Source: Marchantia polymorpha subsp. ruderalis (taxonomy: Eukaryota; Streptophyta; Marchantiopsida; Marchantiales; Marchantiaceae). Taken from it: a DNA stretch of 64,000 nucleotides. The notes under the pieces were generated by a model, which saw nothing but the letters and a program-made list of their open reading frames with translations, was not told where the DNA came from and searched no databases. Every line of letters starts with the position of its first letter. The stretch's first letter is position 1. Position numbers and translations under genes: made by a program. The stretch spans positions 12,526,501-12,590,500 of the forward strand of contig AP031353.1 in assembly GCA_037833965.1 (NCBI GenBank), given 5' to 3'. Positions 1 to 12,532 of the stretch are shown here, piece after piece.

Positions 1-2420
1 GCTATCAAGGTTGATTAACGAGAAAACATTGCTTGGTTTGTGAATTAATGTGGTAATGATGTATATCTTTGGAATAGTGACACATGAAATACATGATTTA
101 TTTTCATATGTGATAAAAGTTTGAACTTATATAACATTTCATTGACTCATTTCAATATCACAAAAATATCAATAAATCTAAGTTTAAACTTTGATGTTCT
201 TACAAAAATCAAATTTGGTGTACACAATCAAACCTGATCTACTACTAGAAAATCAAATCTTTACAAAGAGCATATGGATGATTTTTTGTTAATTTTGTGT
301 AATCATCAACTTATTATTTGCTTGATGTAATATTTTGTGAATATGATTCACAAAATTGTTATCCACAATTGCTTTAGTTAAAAAATTATTTTCTTTTTCA
401 ATCTTCATTAAAGTTGATGTAGTTATGAAATGAACAAAAAACATGACGTCAAATAGAATCATCTTTGTGGATGCATTTATAAAAGTATTATATGCAGGTT
501 TAACAAAAAAAATATAGCATTTTTGTTACTACTTATTTTTAATGTCTTTAATATATTTTTCATAATTCTATTAATTTTCTCTCTTTGAATATCAGTTTGA
601 ATATGATATGCTATTGATATTATTAAATTTTTTTGAAAAAAATAAGTAAAGTTTTTCAAAATAAACTAGTGAATTGAATATCTTTATCAATCATTAAAAA
701 AAAATTTATTCCATGATTCACAAAATATCGTATCTAAATACAATGAAGCAAGTTTATAAATTGTCATTGTTTTTGTGATTGATTTTATGTAAATCATTTT
801 GTTTAACTTATTCACAAAACTCACAACTGATATATTCTAACAAAATTCTACAAATTCTAACAAAATTCTTACATACCAAATCAATATTACATTTGTTGTA
901 TGCTTTTCAATATGTTCTTTACTTACACATGGCATGCATAGGTTAAATCATGAGTTTTTGATTAAAACAATTTAATCTTGTGGCATCCATATACGGTGTT
1001 TGTAAAACACCAAAACTCTAGCATTTTCAACTCTTCCGGTTTGTCATGATTGCATGATCTCTTCATACTTTTTTGTGGCATTAATCATCTTGTTTTATCA
1101 ATGGTTTTAAATCTTCAATTTGTGCCATATGATTAAGACATGACATGCGTGTGAAATGATACAGAAGTTGATTTTTGCCCTTAACATACACAAACTTCAT
1201 ATTGAAACTCTGACGTCATTTTTTTTTAGATAGATTATTCTAAATTTCTAGATACACCAATGATTTATGATAGATCTTCATCACAAGCTCTTTATAATGA
1301 TTTCACTTTGTTCTCGTCAACACAATTGCTATTTCATCTTGTTTCAATGTGTGAACATAATTTTTTTTTCTAGCATCAATGTTTTAGATATAAAAACAAC
1401 TAGATGTCATCCACTTTTTCATGTTTGTTAAAATATGGCATTGCATTAGTAGTCAATTTGATAGATGTAACAGGATTGTATTATTTGATGATAAGTGGTT
1501 GTAATAAATCATACTTTAATGACTAAAAACCTAGCTTTTGAATTGTTACTCATCTTCATTTTTAGTTATTGCATAACATAGATGTCAAAGTTTCAGCTAA
1601 ACAAATTGAACCTTTAACAAATCTACAATAAAAATTTGTGAATCTTAAAAAGTTTTTAAATTGGATTTGATCTTCATTTGCTGTTATTTTTTAATAGTTT
1701 CTATCTTTTCATTCATCATTTTAATTTTATTTTTTTTAATTCTTTGATCCAAATGGTTTACTTTCAACTTGTCAAATTCACATTTTGAAAATTTGAAAAA
1801 TAATTAAATCTCTCTCAAAATCTTAAATTTTTCTTGTAAATGATACTTATGATCATTCAAAATTAATTTATAAATCAAAATATAATTTAGAAAAAAATAA
1901 AATTTCTGTCGAAATAGATATAAAAAATATTGTTCATCAATTTCACGAATGTAGCAAATGTATTTCTAAGACCAAAAGAAATTACTAGATAATCAAAGTG
2001 ATCATACTTTGTACAATAAGACGGTTGTGGATATTTTTATATGCAATTCAAATATGATTGTAGTCGTTTTTTTATCCAATTTGATGAAATATTTGGTTGC
2101 TTAAAATTAATCACACAAATTATTCATATGAAATAATGTATAGTTTTTTTAAATTATCTTCTGATTCAGTTCACAATAATCAATACATAACGGCATGCTT
2201 TCATACTTTTTCCCCATCTAAGCTTCATAAGTTGAAATACTTGGTTGAATAAGTCATTTGCTTAACATCACGTGTACTTGAACTTTGCATTTTTTCAATT
2301 CATTTGGATCTAAAAAATATGAAGCTTTGCAAATTTGTGTACTTTTAGGTGTTAACTCAACTTTGTGATCTACACGTCTATTTGCTTGTAATTGTGGAGA
2401 TTAATCATCTAAAATACATC
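1..2420 (-). pseudogene. Decayed Ty3/gypsy pol (RT, RNase H, integrase)
   Basis: Read on the minus strand, this AT-rich tract keeps the order of a Ty3/gypsy polyprotein, broken by many stops and frameshifts. From high to low coordinates: about 2400-2150 carries the start of the reverse transcriptase (VDHKVELTP-like, then LCIDYCELNQK, which matches the family CIDYRALN block). About 2100-1900 carries the ATKYFIKLD and DYNHI-IAYKNIHN blocks. About 1350-1100 carries an RNase H end (KNYVHTLKQDE, then FVYVKGKNQLLYHFTRMS, matching the family KGKxNxVADALSR end). About 800-450 carries an integrase core, where 477-659 reads SIAYHIQTDIQREKINRIM, matching the family STAYHPQTDGQTERVNRTL. The catalytic YVDD region of RT is not readable. 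The left end lies outside the window and no LTR was identified. The piece is clearly dead. Confidence 0.85.
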
Positions 2421-4160
2421 TTTATACTTCATAAAAAAATTATTTAAATCATGTAAAAAGTAAAATTTGTTCAAGTATACAACAATGTCTCTTATAAGTC
2501 ATACATCATCTTGAATACATGGGATGTTTTATCCATTAGAAAGAGTTAAATTCATATTCAAAATTCTATTTTCATAAATTTTTCCTACTATTACTTTATA
2601 TTATTTTTCTTCTCCAACTTATTTCTAAATTATATTGTTGCATCCATGACATTTCATTGAGATTGGATAAAATCATATCAAATCAAATGAAATACATTCT
2701 ATTCAATCAATTCGGGTTGCTTTCTGCACGTTTCATGAGTTTTCAACCATTGTTTTCTGCAAATATTTTATTTTATTTTCTTGTGAAAGTAATAAGATTG
2801 TGAGTCAAAGTTTATCATGATCTTTGTTTTAAAGCTAAATTCATCAAAAAAAATTTGTATGATGTCTTCGTAATGACGTTGAAAGCTTGTTGTTGCATTT
2901 GACCTCTTGTTTGCAGTACTATTCAAGTTTGATAGAATTTGATAATGTGATCGGTATTTTCATATGCATAACATTGACCAGTTTCACAAACTTTTGTCTC
3001 CCCTTGAATCATTTCATTGTTTACATACCATGCTTATAAATTTGGAATCAATGGTCATCAAATCTCAACTTCAAATCTTGGTGTGAATACTTATGACGAT
3101 TTACAATCTTCCTTGAATCAAAGATATTCCAAGTTCATTTCTGGAGTATTAGTGGATTTCAAACATTGCTGAATGATTCATCTAACCATGTGTGATTTCA
3201 TAAGTTCCTATAATTTGTTGAGCAATTCTAATTGTTTTATTCATTGCAGATAAATTGTTTATCATCGCTTCTTTTGTACTCAATACTTCAAATCCCGTTT
3301 AAACTTATTCAAAATTTTTCTTTACTCATATACTTGATAGATTGTTGAAGATTACAAAAAGTTTTAATATACTTGTGAATAATTACTATCCACTTCAAGT
3401 TTCACAACTTCATTTTTGCTATTTGAAAAAAATAAACAGTTTGAAAAATCACTCCTCCATTATACAACACGAGATTGAACATATTGATCTGATAACATTC
3501 ATTTTCATATAATGTATCATGTGAGTGATTTATCTATAAGATTAGATCTCATGAACATTCTCGCAATAAAATCAAAATTTTTGACATGAAACAAATGTAA
3601 GTTTTTTTACATAATACAATTCTCTAAAGTCTCATTCTTATATTACTCTTGTATGTTTTTTATCTTACATCACCTTCTAATTTGAAGCAAAAGATTGAAT
3701 TGATCTTTAATCTCTTGAATTTATCTCCTTTTTTTTTGCAATATGAAAAAAAATTGATTCTTGTTGAACTTGAGTATCTGGTACGAAAGTCATAACTTGA
3801 TAAACTTAGTCATAACTATCAAGACTTAATTAAACCCAAACTAACCAGTATCATCTCCTTGGTTACTTCTAATCTTACTTCACATATACAAAAATCAGTC
3901 TTATAGATAAGATCTCATGTCCATCATTCATGAGAATTATAATATCTTGATGATATGACAGATAATCCTACCAAGCACATGAATTGTTGATGTGTTGCTA
4001 TCAACAAACGCATTCATTATTTACTTACCAAGTACACCTATTGTTAATATGACGACTTTAGAAAATTCACTAGATCTTAGCTATAACGAGTATCAATTAA
4101 TCTTATGGTGCGACATCGACGGTGTGTCATCACCCTTGTTATGGAAGTACTGATATGATG
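2421..4160. other. AT-rich tract, probable upstream remainder of the gypsy element
   Basis: No open frame or RNA gene is supported here. It directly precedes the decayed gypsy pol in that element's own reading direction, so gag, protease or LTR remains would be expected. I could not read a zinc knuckle or protease motif with confidence. The base composition is the same as in the neighbouring wreck. Confidence 0.4.
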
Positions 4161-4161
4161 G

Positions 4162-4233
4162 ATCAAGATTTTCTTGGTTTTGATTTGTTATTTGTTATAA
4201 CAAATAACAAATCAAAACCAAGAAAATCTTGAT
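4162..4233. repeat. Perfect 72-bp palindrome, 36-bp arms, no spacer
   Basis: Bases 4162-4197 are the exact reverse complement of bases 4198-4233, so the segment is a perfect inverted repeat with no loop bases. The next outer pair (G4161/T4234) no longer matches. It lies between the gypsy wreck and a dispersed repeat copy. The arms are AT-rich and contain no coding frame. On a single strand or in RNA it would fold into a long perfect hairpin. In a plant genome this could be a fold-back element, a replication product or an assembly artefact. Confidence 0.95.
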
Positions 4234-4239
4234 TAATGT

Positions 4240-4730
4240 TAGCAGATTTTGAGCAAAAGAAACTCGGAATGTGCACTTAAAAGTCTAATTATGATGATGA
4301 AGATGAGTACTCTTACAACAACGACGTAGATCTCGTGCCGCTCAATGTGCATCTAGTACCTCATACACACTACAATGTGAGGTGACATAATACAGATGAT
4401 CAGTACTTTGCCTACTCCAATAACACTCTCCAGTTCGATTGTTGAGTTTTTTGGATACAATTCACTGCCATCAACTTGTAAATCACAAGTAGAAGAAACA
4501 TTATATTGTTGTAGTATTGTGTGATAATATCTCAATTATTAGCTTAGACTCAATGATGCTAACCAATTTTCCAATTGAAAATTGCAATACTTCTTTAATA
4601 TCTGATTTCATCTGTTTTGATTATTCAAGTATAATGGATCCAAAATTGACAATAGGATGAATGTACTTTGATGTGTAATCAAACATTACTTATATATATT
4701 TTGTTGATAAGAACTATTGTGCAAGTGTGA
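4240..4730. repeat. Dispersed repeat, copy 1
   Basis: This segment aligns by eye with about 19740-20170 over its whole length, with many substitutions and small indels. Shared landmarks in order: a GCTCAATGTGCA stretch, TTCACTGCCATCAACTT against TTCCACTGCCATTAACTT, a TTAGCTTAGACTCAATGATG block, an AATTTTCC..TTGAAAA..TGC block, and a TTTGATGTGTAATCAAACATTA block. Both copies are in the same orientation. A 60-codon minus-strand frame at 4353-4535 is not conserved in copy 2, so coding is not supported. It may be an LTR or internal part of an old retroelement. Confidence 0.7.
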
Positions 4731-6420
4731 TAAGTTATCTGTATAGAGTTTGATTATCAGTGTACTCAATAGCTTCTTTATTCATGGCACTTTACATTTT
4801 TCGTTTATTTCAGCCACGTCTATCAATAATGAAGATTCCATTGGATATAATGATACTTGATGGATCTTAGAAAGTTATGTGTATATGGCAGGGAAAGCAT
4901 CGAGTATATGTCCATTTAAAAGTTTACAGAACAATGTTGACACTGGAAGTAAGAGATTAGCATCTGCTGGCTAACATTGGAACCAAAGAATGTTACTCAT
5001 GTTTCTAAAAGTATTCATTGAAAGCTTCGGTCAACTACAATTTGTGATATCAACTTAATCTAAACACAAACTAAGCTTAAATTACTAGAGTTAAAATATA
5101 TTTTAATTTCTTTTTACACATGAATTGTTGATTTTACTTTAAAAAATGTTTTTATCTATTCAAATCCTGAATAGATATTTGAGTAATATATATGTATGTA
5201 TATATATTCCATAGATTATCACAACCAACAATTTAAGTATAAATATTTAGTACAGTTGGGATTTTCTGCTAATATTTATTCTAAAAGTTATTTGATGATA
5301 AATTATATTTTGTACTCAAATATGGAATAAACTTTCAACATTGACTCAGATTGTGTTTGTTGTCGGTTTATACCAACGAGAATGTAATGTTAGCACAGAT
5401 TATTCTTCCAAAAACGTATTTTTCAAATTTTTACGTTTAATTGATAGTTGGATGTTAGTTTTTGCTTTTCTTTTTCTTTTTAGTTTTTCCTCTCTTTTTT
5501 CATCTTGTGAGTTTATTGCTAGATCATTCAAAAGATCTTAATTTTTGATTTTGAGTGTTTTGTTTCTATATTATCAAGTTCTAGGTCAGTGATATATTCC
5601 AGATATGTTTCTTGAGATTCAATGGTTGCATTAATTAGAAATTTATTTCTACCACAACGATATTTATTACGTAATTAGTGATGTAGTGTACAGAGCGTAT
5701 AAATGTTCGAACAATTCTGACCATTTCAATTGCAATTCTCAAAAGCATTTTTGTCTTACTTTATATTCACCCACATTTTAATCACCAAATTTCTGTCCTA
5801 CAAGTGGCGTTCATAGAAATTTCAACCATCGACAATCCTATCTTTCCTTTTGCTCACTCTCTCACCGATGTAAAGCGTTGGCAGAAAAGTGAGTGTGTTC
5901 ACTTTACTGACTAAGTGTAGTAAGGTGGCCAGCATCTAGGTTCAACTTAGTCGATTTTCGTTCTACAATAACTCTGTTAGGATTCAAGGTTAATCAGTTA
6001 ATTTCTGAGAGTCTATAGTATAGTTGAAGACGGAATCAAACATTCCAAGCGTCTGGTCTCGCTTCACACTAATGTCCACAGTCGAAACCATGGTCCGGGA
6101 CCACGACCTGAAACAATGCTGTTTGCTTCGTGAGTTTACGTGAATATGATGTAACTTTGGTGTAGCTCGACCAAAGCTCAGGTTCCGACATTTGGACGAA
6201 CATAGGTCACGTGTCATTAATATGGCAAGATGTATCATACTACCTATGAATATCTTCAGCGCGGTACTGTCAAATATCTCACACCCATCCAGAAAAGATG
6301 GAATGATTTTGCAATACCAACAGTCTCAAGACTGAACACAGCACATTTTTTCGAACCAGCTAGGAGGCAGCTTCCACTCACAGTTTCCCTCAGTATTTTC
6401 TGACGGCAATTGAAAAATTA
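4731..6420. other. Unassigned intergenic DNA, AT-rich then mixed
   Basis: The first part (to about 5330) is AT-rich and probably continues the dispersed repeat. From about 5700 the base composition rises towards that of the gene islands. The small open frames at 5341-5541 (+) and 5990-6238 (-) match no family I know and have no supporting splice pattern. The stretch may hold the promoter and first exons of the unrecognised gene that follows. Confidence 0.4.
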
Positions 6421-6976
6421 CCGTGGGGGATATTCCTGGAATAGAACAGTTGCATGAGGCGCTTCGAAAGGGCCGGTGTACTTCCCTCATGATGAATTCT
6501 TGTACTACAATTCCCCGGAACTACGTTTCATTTCCCATGAGCACTTTATCCGGGCAAAACGCCGTCAATTTCCACGTTGAAATATTACTACGTTACAGTA
6601 TCTAAATAAATGTCGACGCGAATTATACCATCCAAGATGAGATAACTCAGGTCCAAGTAGAAATTGAGGACAAAGTTTCTTTAAACGACAACAATTCCAA
6701 ACTTAGCCCCGATATTGAGTTCAGAGACATCCAACTTTAATTAGAGTCACAGAAATATATCCACATCAACTGATAATTCCTTCCACACATACATAGAAGG
6801 TTACCTCACATGCAAAGCTAATCCAGATTTGTCGCAAGCAGTCGTCTGTACCACCGATCGCCACAGTTAATATGTTCGCATGAAAGTGAATTTCCAATAA
6901 ACCACATCTTAATTCCCCACAACGATTTCCAACAGTCCCATATTCAGAACTTCGCGATGTTTGACCTCTTTGAGTG

Positions 6977-8053
6977 ATGTCTACAGGTCCGGCAATAAAG
7001 ACATTGTACTCAAGAGCAGACAAAGCATTCTGTCGTATTGACCTGATGGAAAACGGAGAAGTGGGAAAACTGTTCTACCTAGGAGACGAACGTATACCCG
7101 AGTGGAAGCTTGTTCGCTTTGTGGGATTGCCTGCCTCCATACTACGAGATGTACTCATGAAGTATGTGACCTTCAATCCACAAAGCAAGTTTCCAGCTAC
7201 GTGTCTCCGCTGCGCTAGTGCTAATTTCTAATGCTCAGGATTTTCTGAAGCTGGAGACTTCGACATATCCGCCTTTGACTAGCTACAGAAGATGAGTAAC
7301 ACAGCAAATGTTGTCACGAGAGTAACTCTCAACTCTGATCGTGTTGCAGATTCGACCGCGGAGAAGTTCAAAATATTCTGGATTCCCTCCTGGACAAATG
7401 GGCTGCAGTAATTCTACACGACCGATTCATACCATTCATGGAAGACACGATGACAGAAATCCAAAAGGTATTCACAAAGAGTAAGTTAGATGTCGAAAAG
7501 CAACTCATTTTCACAGGCGATACCTTTATACGAATAGAGGGTCATCTCATGACAGAGGCAAGTAACATTGCTACCGCGTTCCTTGGGAGGTTTATACAAG
7601 CCCACAAGTCCGAGCTGGCCCATTTTGACTTCCCTGCTCTCCCAGGTGAGCTGGCCTCAAGTCCATCTTACAACATTCATAAGTAGAAAACTCAGTGCTA
7701 GTCATCGATGACGGTCAACAGGGCAAAAAATAGTGACAGTCTATTTTAAATTCGTGAAGTGGGTACAGAAATCTGACGGTATTCCAAAAGAACACAATTT
7801 TAGGGATGAGCCTAGATTTGGAGAGTCCAGCACAAAAATAACGATGACGAGTGCGATGTCAGAATCATCTATAGAGCTGGAGACATTCATTCTCTGTTAT
7901 GCGCCTAGTAGCAATAACATACACAACAAGTCTCTCTACCCAGAGTCCTGCCGAAGGACAATCTCGTGTCGCAAAATTTCCATTTTCCCTATTAATGTAA
8001 GGACCGGGAAACTTCCCACCTTAAAACACCAATTCGTGGGGCTTTACACCTGA
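6977..8053 (+). CDS. Unrecognised protein, three phase-compatible exons
   Basis: I do not recognise the product. Three open segments join in frame through good splice sites: 6977-7161 (donor GTATGTGA), 7350-7645 (acceptor GTTGCAG, donor GTGAGCTG) and 7740-8053 (acceptor GTGACAG). The introns are 188 and 94 nt, in phase 2 and phase 1. The sum, 795 nt, would give 264 aa. The middle exon reads as an ordinary soluble protein ([18 protein letters not shown]). No signal peptide or membrane segment is visible. The first exon could instead begin at an acceptor after 6986, with more exons upstream; an open run at 6423-6724, interrupted by one stop at 6603-6605, may belong to it. The 3' end would overlap the convergent eL6 coding end by 33 bp. 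That overlap suggests either a further splice at the GTAAGG at 7997 or a decaying gene. Confidence 0.4.
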
Positions 8054-9129
8054 CTTCAAGCTAAATCTTGCGCCCAGATAGGATTTCATGTCGGGAATCT
8101 TCTCAATAAGGGGGAGTAGTTGGGCATCGACTGCCTTCTGGTCTTCCTTCCTCTCAGCGGGCAATTGCTTCTCCTCCGACTGTACGGCCGACAAAAGCAT
8201 TTCAATACACCACAACACTAACAGTGCACGATATCAATAAGGAGGATGAAAGCATACAATGGGAGTAGAGATCAAACTGTGCCCAGGTCAAGAACTCTAC
8301 CTCTTTCTCAGCCTCAAAGAACTGGCCCTCTGACTTCTTCTTCTTCTCTACCTCCCTCTTGAAGTACACGTCGGTGAACTTCTTCAAGTCCACGGAGCTG
8401 ATATCTACCTTCGTGGAAGTAGAAATGACGTAGGCCTGGTTTACACGTCTCAAGGGAACACCGTTCACCTTGAACGGACCTGTACACCAAATAATTGAAG
8501 GAACACGAACTAAGAGGTGCTGTCCAAAATCACCGGACGACATAAAGAGAATAATGCAGGAACGAGGCAGAACGTACCAGTCACCAACAGAAGTCCAGAT
8601 TCGAGCTGCTTCAAAAACACCACTCTCTTGCCCTTGAAGTGTCCAGCCAACAATATCAAGACGGTTCCAGGGGTGATGCTTGCCCTGTAAGGAATTCATG
8701 AAGTGCGATCAATACCCGGCGGCCGATCACATACCCCGCAACCCCGATCCCATTCCGTACGTAAATTCAGTGACAATAGATATCGGGTTTCTTCGAGTAT
8801 CCGATTATAATTTGCTAAATTGATCACACTAACTGCGCTCGTCCATCAAACGCACGGCCTTTGGAAACTCACCTCAACTTGGGTGGGTTGATGATCTTGT
8901 TCTTGTGAAGAGGAGTCTTCACGTCATCGGCGGGGTAAAACTTGGGGGCCCTCAATTCCTTAGGGGCTTCGACCACAGCCTTCGCAGTCGTCGGGAACGA
9001 ACCACCGTGCTTGGCCTTGATAGCCCACACACCCCTCTTGTGGTACATTGCGGAGCGAGAGTGTCTCCCGACTCCCCTCACCACGGGCTTGTTCCTGGAG
9101 GTGTGGGGCTTCTTAGTAGTGGGAGCCAT
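8021..9129 (-). CDS. RPL6: 60S ribosomal protein eL6 (RPL6)
   Basis: This is a component of the cytosolic large ribosomal subunit. There are four exons on the minus strand: 9129-8873, 8684-8578, 8479-8301 and 8179-8021, which join without frame error to 702 nt, or 233 aa, the usual plant length. All introns are GT-AG (first donor GTGAGT, acceptors TTACAG, TGTACAG, CGTACAG). The N-terminus ([19 protein letters not shown]) is Lys/Arg-rich. Residues 87-122 form the eL6 core [20 protein letters not shown], followed by [18 protein letters not shown]. The C-terminus reads [19 protein letters not shown], the family ending. The start is the ATG at 9129-9127; an in-frame ATG ten codons upstream gives a leader not seen in the family. 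Promoter motifs typical of ribosomal protein genes lie upstream. Confidence 0.96.
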
Positions 9130-9297
9130 TGCGAAATTGAAATCCACCCAAAAACTCACGAACGAAGGAAATTGATCAAACTACGACGCGAGCTCGAAAG
9201 AGTCCCGTTCCGAAAGAGGGCCTGAAAGAGGAGGAGCTCGGCATTACCCCCCACCATGTACCAAGCGGCTCGCTCTGGCGCTCCTTCCTCCTGCCCT

Positions 9298-9422
9298 AAC
9301 CCTAATCCGCTCCCGTCAGTCCGGTCTCCCGCTGCTACCCGGTTGAAACTCTTGTCGTTATCCAACATTTGCACTGTAATCATTTTCCGCCCGTGCTTTC
9401 CTCCCACCAACCACGTAGCCCA
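9298..9422 (-). promoter_or_regulatory. Telo-box-like and site II-like motifs upstream of eL6
   Basis: AACCCTAA at 9298-9305 is the core of the plant telo-box. TGGGCT (minus strand, 9422-9417) is a site II-type element. In plants this pair is known from promoters of ribosomal protein and other growth-linked genes. They lie about 170 and 290 bp upstream of the eL6 ATG. A transcription start was not placed, so the telo-box could be in the 5' leader. Confidence 0.55.
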
Positions 9423-9469
9423 CATACGCAGTCAGCCGTATTGCAGTATATATAACGAGATCTCTGCAT

Positions 9470-9562
9470 GTAAGCGTCGTCGGGTGCAGTCACACCGAAA
9501 CGTCGTACGCCGAGAGGCATGGCAGACGGTTCTCTCGTCCTTCATCGTCTTCTCGAGCAAAT
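9470..9562. repeat. Short dispersed repeat, copy A
   Basis: This aligns with 11139-11230. Both contain GAGGCATGG(C/T)AGACGGTT followed by TCTCGTCCTTCATC, in the same orientation. The left half has diverged, so it no longer forms the hairpin seen in copy B. Confidence 0.7.
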
Positions 9563-11138
9563 TTGTCCCGGAATCCAAAAACCACACCCAATCTGAAAAA
9601 TGTGTTCCAGTCGTGAATCCTCATTCAAAATTCTCGTCACTCAATTTACAGATGGTATCTCTTCAAGCAGAGTACATACCCTGCATGAACGCAAGATCAC
9701 TAAATTGATCTCGTGAGACGGTGTCGTGCAAATTTAACAGATACCTTCGCATTCGCATGGCAATGACTGCGATGCCAGATACTCTGTTGTATTAATAAAC
9801 GGGGACTGGTCGTGTGAGCCAGAGCAGACCTATGGCTCAAATGTTTCGCTCAAATGTTTGTCGAGTGACTGATTTTAAGCTTCCTTGCGCAACATTGCCT
9901 GCTTCTGTGGAGAATGAGTCAGAGACTGCGCTGCTCTCATGGTCTTCGAGCTGAAGGCCAGGTCGGACCTCCATATGTCAACATTCTACTTAACTGTCGT
10001 GAGTGGAACAGGATGGGTAGAGTGGTTCTTGTTATATCAGAATGTTTCTGAAACTCAGCACTTCAACAGCACACTGCTATACAACAGATGATATAATAAA
10101 TAGTCTCCAGCACCATATCCAAGACAATCAAAAGGAAGAACAGTCAAACCGATATAGTGTAACACAAGAACGCCCAGAGGTGTTGAAGTACGGATGGGCT
10201 AGCAGTGCAGTGCATTGTGTTCTTTTCGGACAATGTTGTTGCCACCACTTACTCTCCTCTTACCGATCCAAAATTTGCAACTCACAATTCTGCACGCTTC
10301 TATACGAAGGTCCCGAATTAAAGTGCGAAGCGACAGATACTAGAATCGGAGTCATAAATGAAGACAGTCTGTGGTTCCTCAAGGAAGGCTCTATGAGTTA
10401 GAGCAAGGACCTGTAAATATTCGGCGGGAAGAAATGCCCATGATATGATGGCTTAGCAGAACTCCAAAATTCAGCTGAAAAAGTCGAAATGAAATGTCAG
10501 TGGAATGGAATTTGACATAAATCACTTCAGCAACAACACAGAGCTATTTCTTTATTCATATCTTCTTGTCGAAATTGCAGAAATTCTCCAACAGTGCCGC
10601 GTGATCACTTCAATTGCCATCATGTTTTATCTTGACCATCCGTTCGACTCCTCTGGGAATGCTTCAAATTGTCCATGCTTTTTCAATAATTCCCTGTACT
10701 TGCTGTAAGAAAAAACTCAAGTTTTTAATCTATGCGATGTAATAGAACCAAAATCTAGCTGCTGAGGTATATAGGTCCTTGAGATTGTTGATCTCCGAGT
10801 TACGACGAGCGACCGCAACAATTCATACACTACGTGCAGAGTCTCAGCCAGTTTCACATCGCTGTTGCTGATGAACTCTTTAGAGACAGATGAAGAATAA
10901 GAAGATGGAAAAGAGGTACACTTGTCAGTTACATGCATAGAGATTTTTCCTTAAATTGTTGTACTAGTTCTTCATGAAGTCCGCCATATGATGATCCCGA
11001 CTCTAGACGACTTGATGAGTGCATACCGGCGTAGTGTTCGCCTGATCACTCAGTCTTTTTAGTAGTTTCTGTTGGGAAGATGCAACGTATTGTTGTGCAA
11101 GCGCTCGAGCATTTTGGTAGATGGCTTCTGTCACTTGC

Positions 11139-11230
11139 AGAGAATGACTTCCGAACCGTCTACCATGTCAGAGGCATGGTAGACGGTTGTCTCGTCCTTC
11201 ATCATCTACCGTCGGTGCATTCACGTCGAA
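11139..11230. repeat. Short dispersed repeat, copy B, with a 14-bp perfect hairpin
   Basis: AACCGTCTACCATG (11154-11167) and CATGGTAGACGGTT (11175-11188) are exact reverse complements separated by seven bases. The surrounding 80-90 bases resemble copy A at 9470-9562. There is no coding frame and no T-run that would suggest a terminator. Confidence 0.85.
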
Positions 11231-12532
11231 TGTCAATGAACTGAAAGAGTAAAACGAGTATTCACGCTCTGTACTCTACTCCCGTGGCACGATTGTGCGA
11301 GTACAGTAACGAGAAGTCGGGTTCAATGCACTGAAGTCTAATGGAACCCATGGTTCTTACAATCGGCTCATCCTGTCGATATTCATTGCACTTTGTTTTA
11401 GTTTAACTTCTGTCGAAGCAAAGATTCTGTCTTTGAACGGAAGATTTCTGTTTTTTTCCACTTCCTCCTTTATATCACATCAGAATGTTCTTGCCGATTT
11501 TATTCCCCGTGAGTTCGTTGGTATCGCGCAAGTCTGGCAGAAACTCTTTTCGAAAGACGCCTTGAACCGTTGAGAAATCATTGTCAGGATCCAAGATTCA
11601 TAATGCCTTACTGCTGCTTTCGCTAAGAGCTCCAGGGGAGTTCGAACGGAACCCTGCAATCGACCTTGATGCAGGTTATCTCCCTTCTTCATCAGGCTTT
11701 CCGTGACATCGCACATTCCTCTGGTTTGATGTCGAGGCGCTTTTGATACAATTGTCAACAAGGTGTTGAAGAGGGGATTGAAAGCAAGCGGATGGATGGG
11801 AGGGGAATTCGAAGAGACGTGTACTTCCATTCGCTGCTTCGTTGAATTTTGCCCGCTCGCTTCCACTGACGTTAGTCATCCATGAACCTCGATACACCTT
11901 TCCCCATTCTTCCATTTGCTCTGAGAATATTACTTGATGTACCCATCGTTAATACAAATAGTTTACTGGAACCTATCAAGTATAATTTTACACCCACCCA
12001 TGTTCTAATAACGTCGTATAGTGATTTCTAACATACAGTGAGGGCAGCGAGTCAGGAGGAGGAAGGAAGAACGAGAGCAGAAGTGATGACGCAGAGCAAT
12101 CTCTCCGATAAAGAGTTGAGATTCCGTGATGTGAATTTGTAACATCAATCAACTGTTGTACATGTGAAATTTTTTTTTAAAGTATGATTCTCCGATGATA
12201 AAAATTTATGCCCCGATATCTCCAGAAAGATGTGCAGAAGCGAGATGGTTATCGAGGACAATAAACTCTCTCCACGAATCAACAGAACCAATTTTTATCA
12301 GTTTAAGACAGTGAAACGTTCACATACGTATGCCTCGAAGCTCATCCGCAAGATAACTTATATGACTTTCTCCGCTCAAAGTGAATCGCCCAGAGTGAAG
12401 TGATTAAATGGTTACCCCATGCACAAGGAGTAATGAAAGCGAAGCAACGCGAGCAAGTCTACTCGCCAAACACAGCAAGCCTAATCCTCGTTTTCATACC
12501 GAAGACACCATGTGAGGTCCCTCTTCCCCCTG

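Larger units (their letters stand above)
9430..12532. other. Unassigned DNA between eL6 and the MULE
   Basis: The base composition is intermediate. Open frames at 10042-10401 (+), 10717-10938 (-) and 11480-11866 (-) match no family I know, overlap one another in part, and show no paired splice sites that I could connect. The stretch holds two copies of a short repeat (separate entries). It may be an old, non-coding insertion or an untranslated transcript. Confidence 0.4.

Noticed and set aside
6766-7023. 85-codon minus-strand frame overlapping the unrecognised gene
   Set aside because: It reads plausibly as protein but conflicts with the plus-strand exon set, which has two phase-compatible introns; kept only as an alternative.
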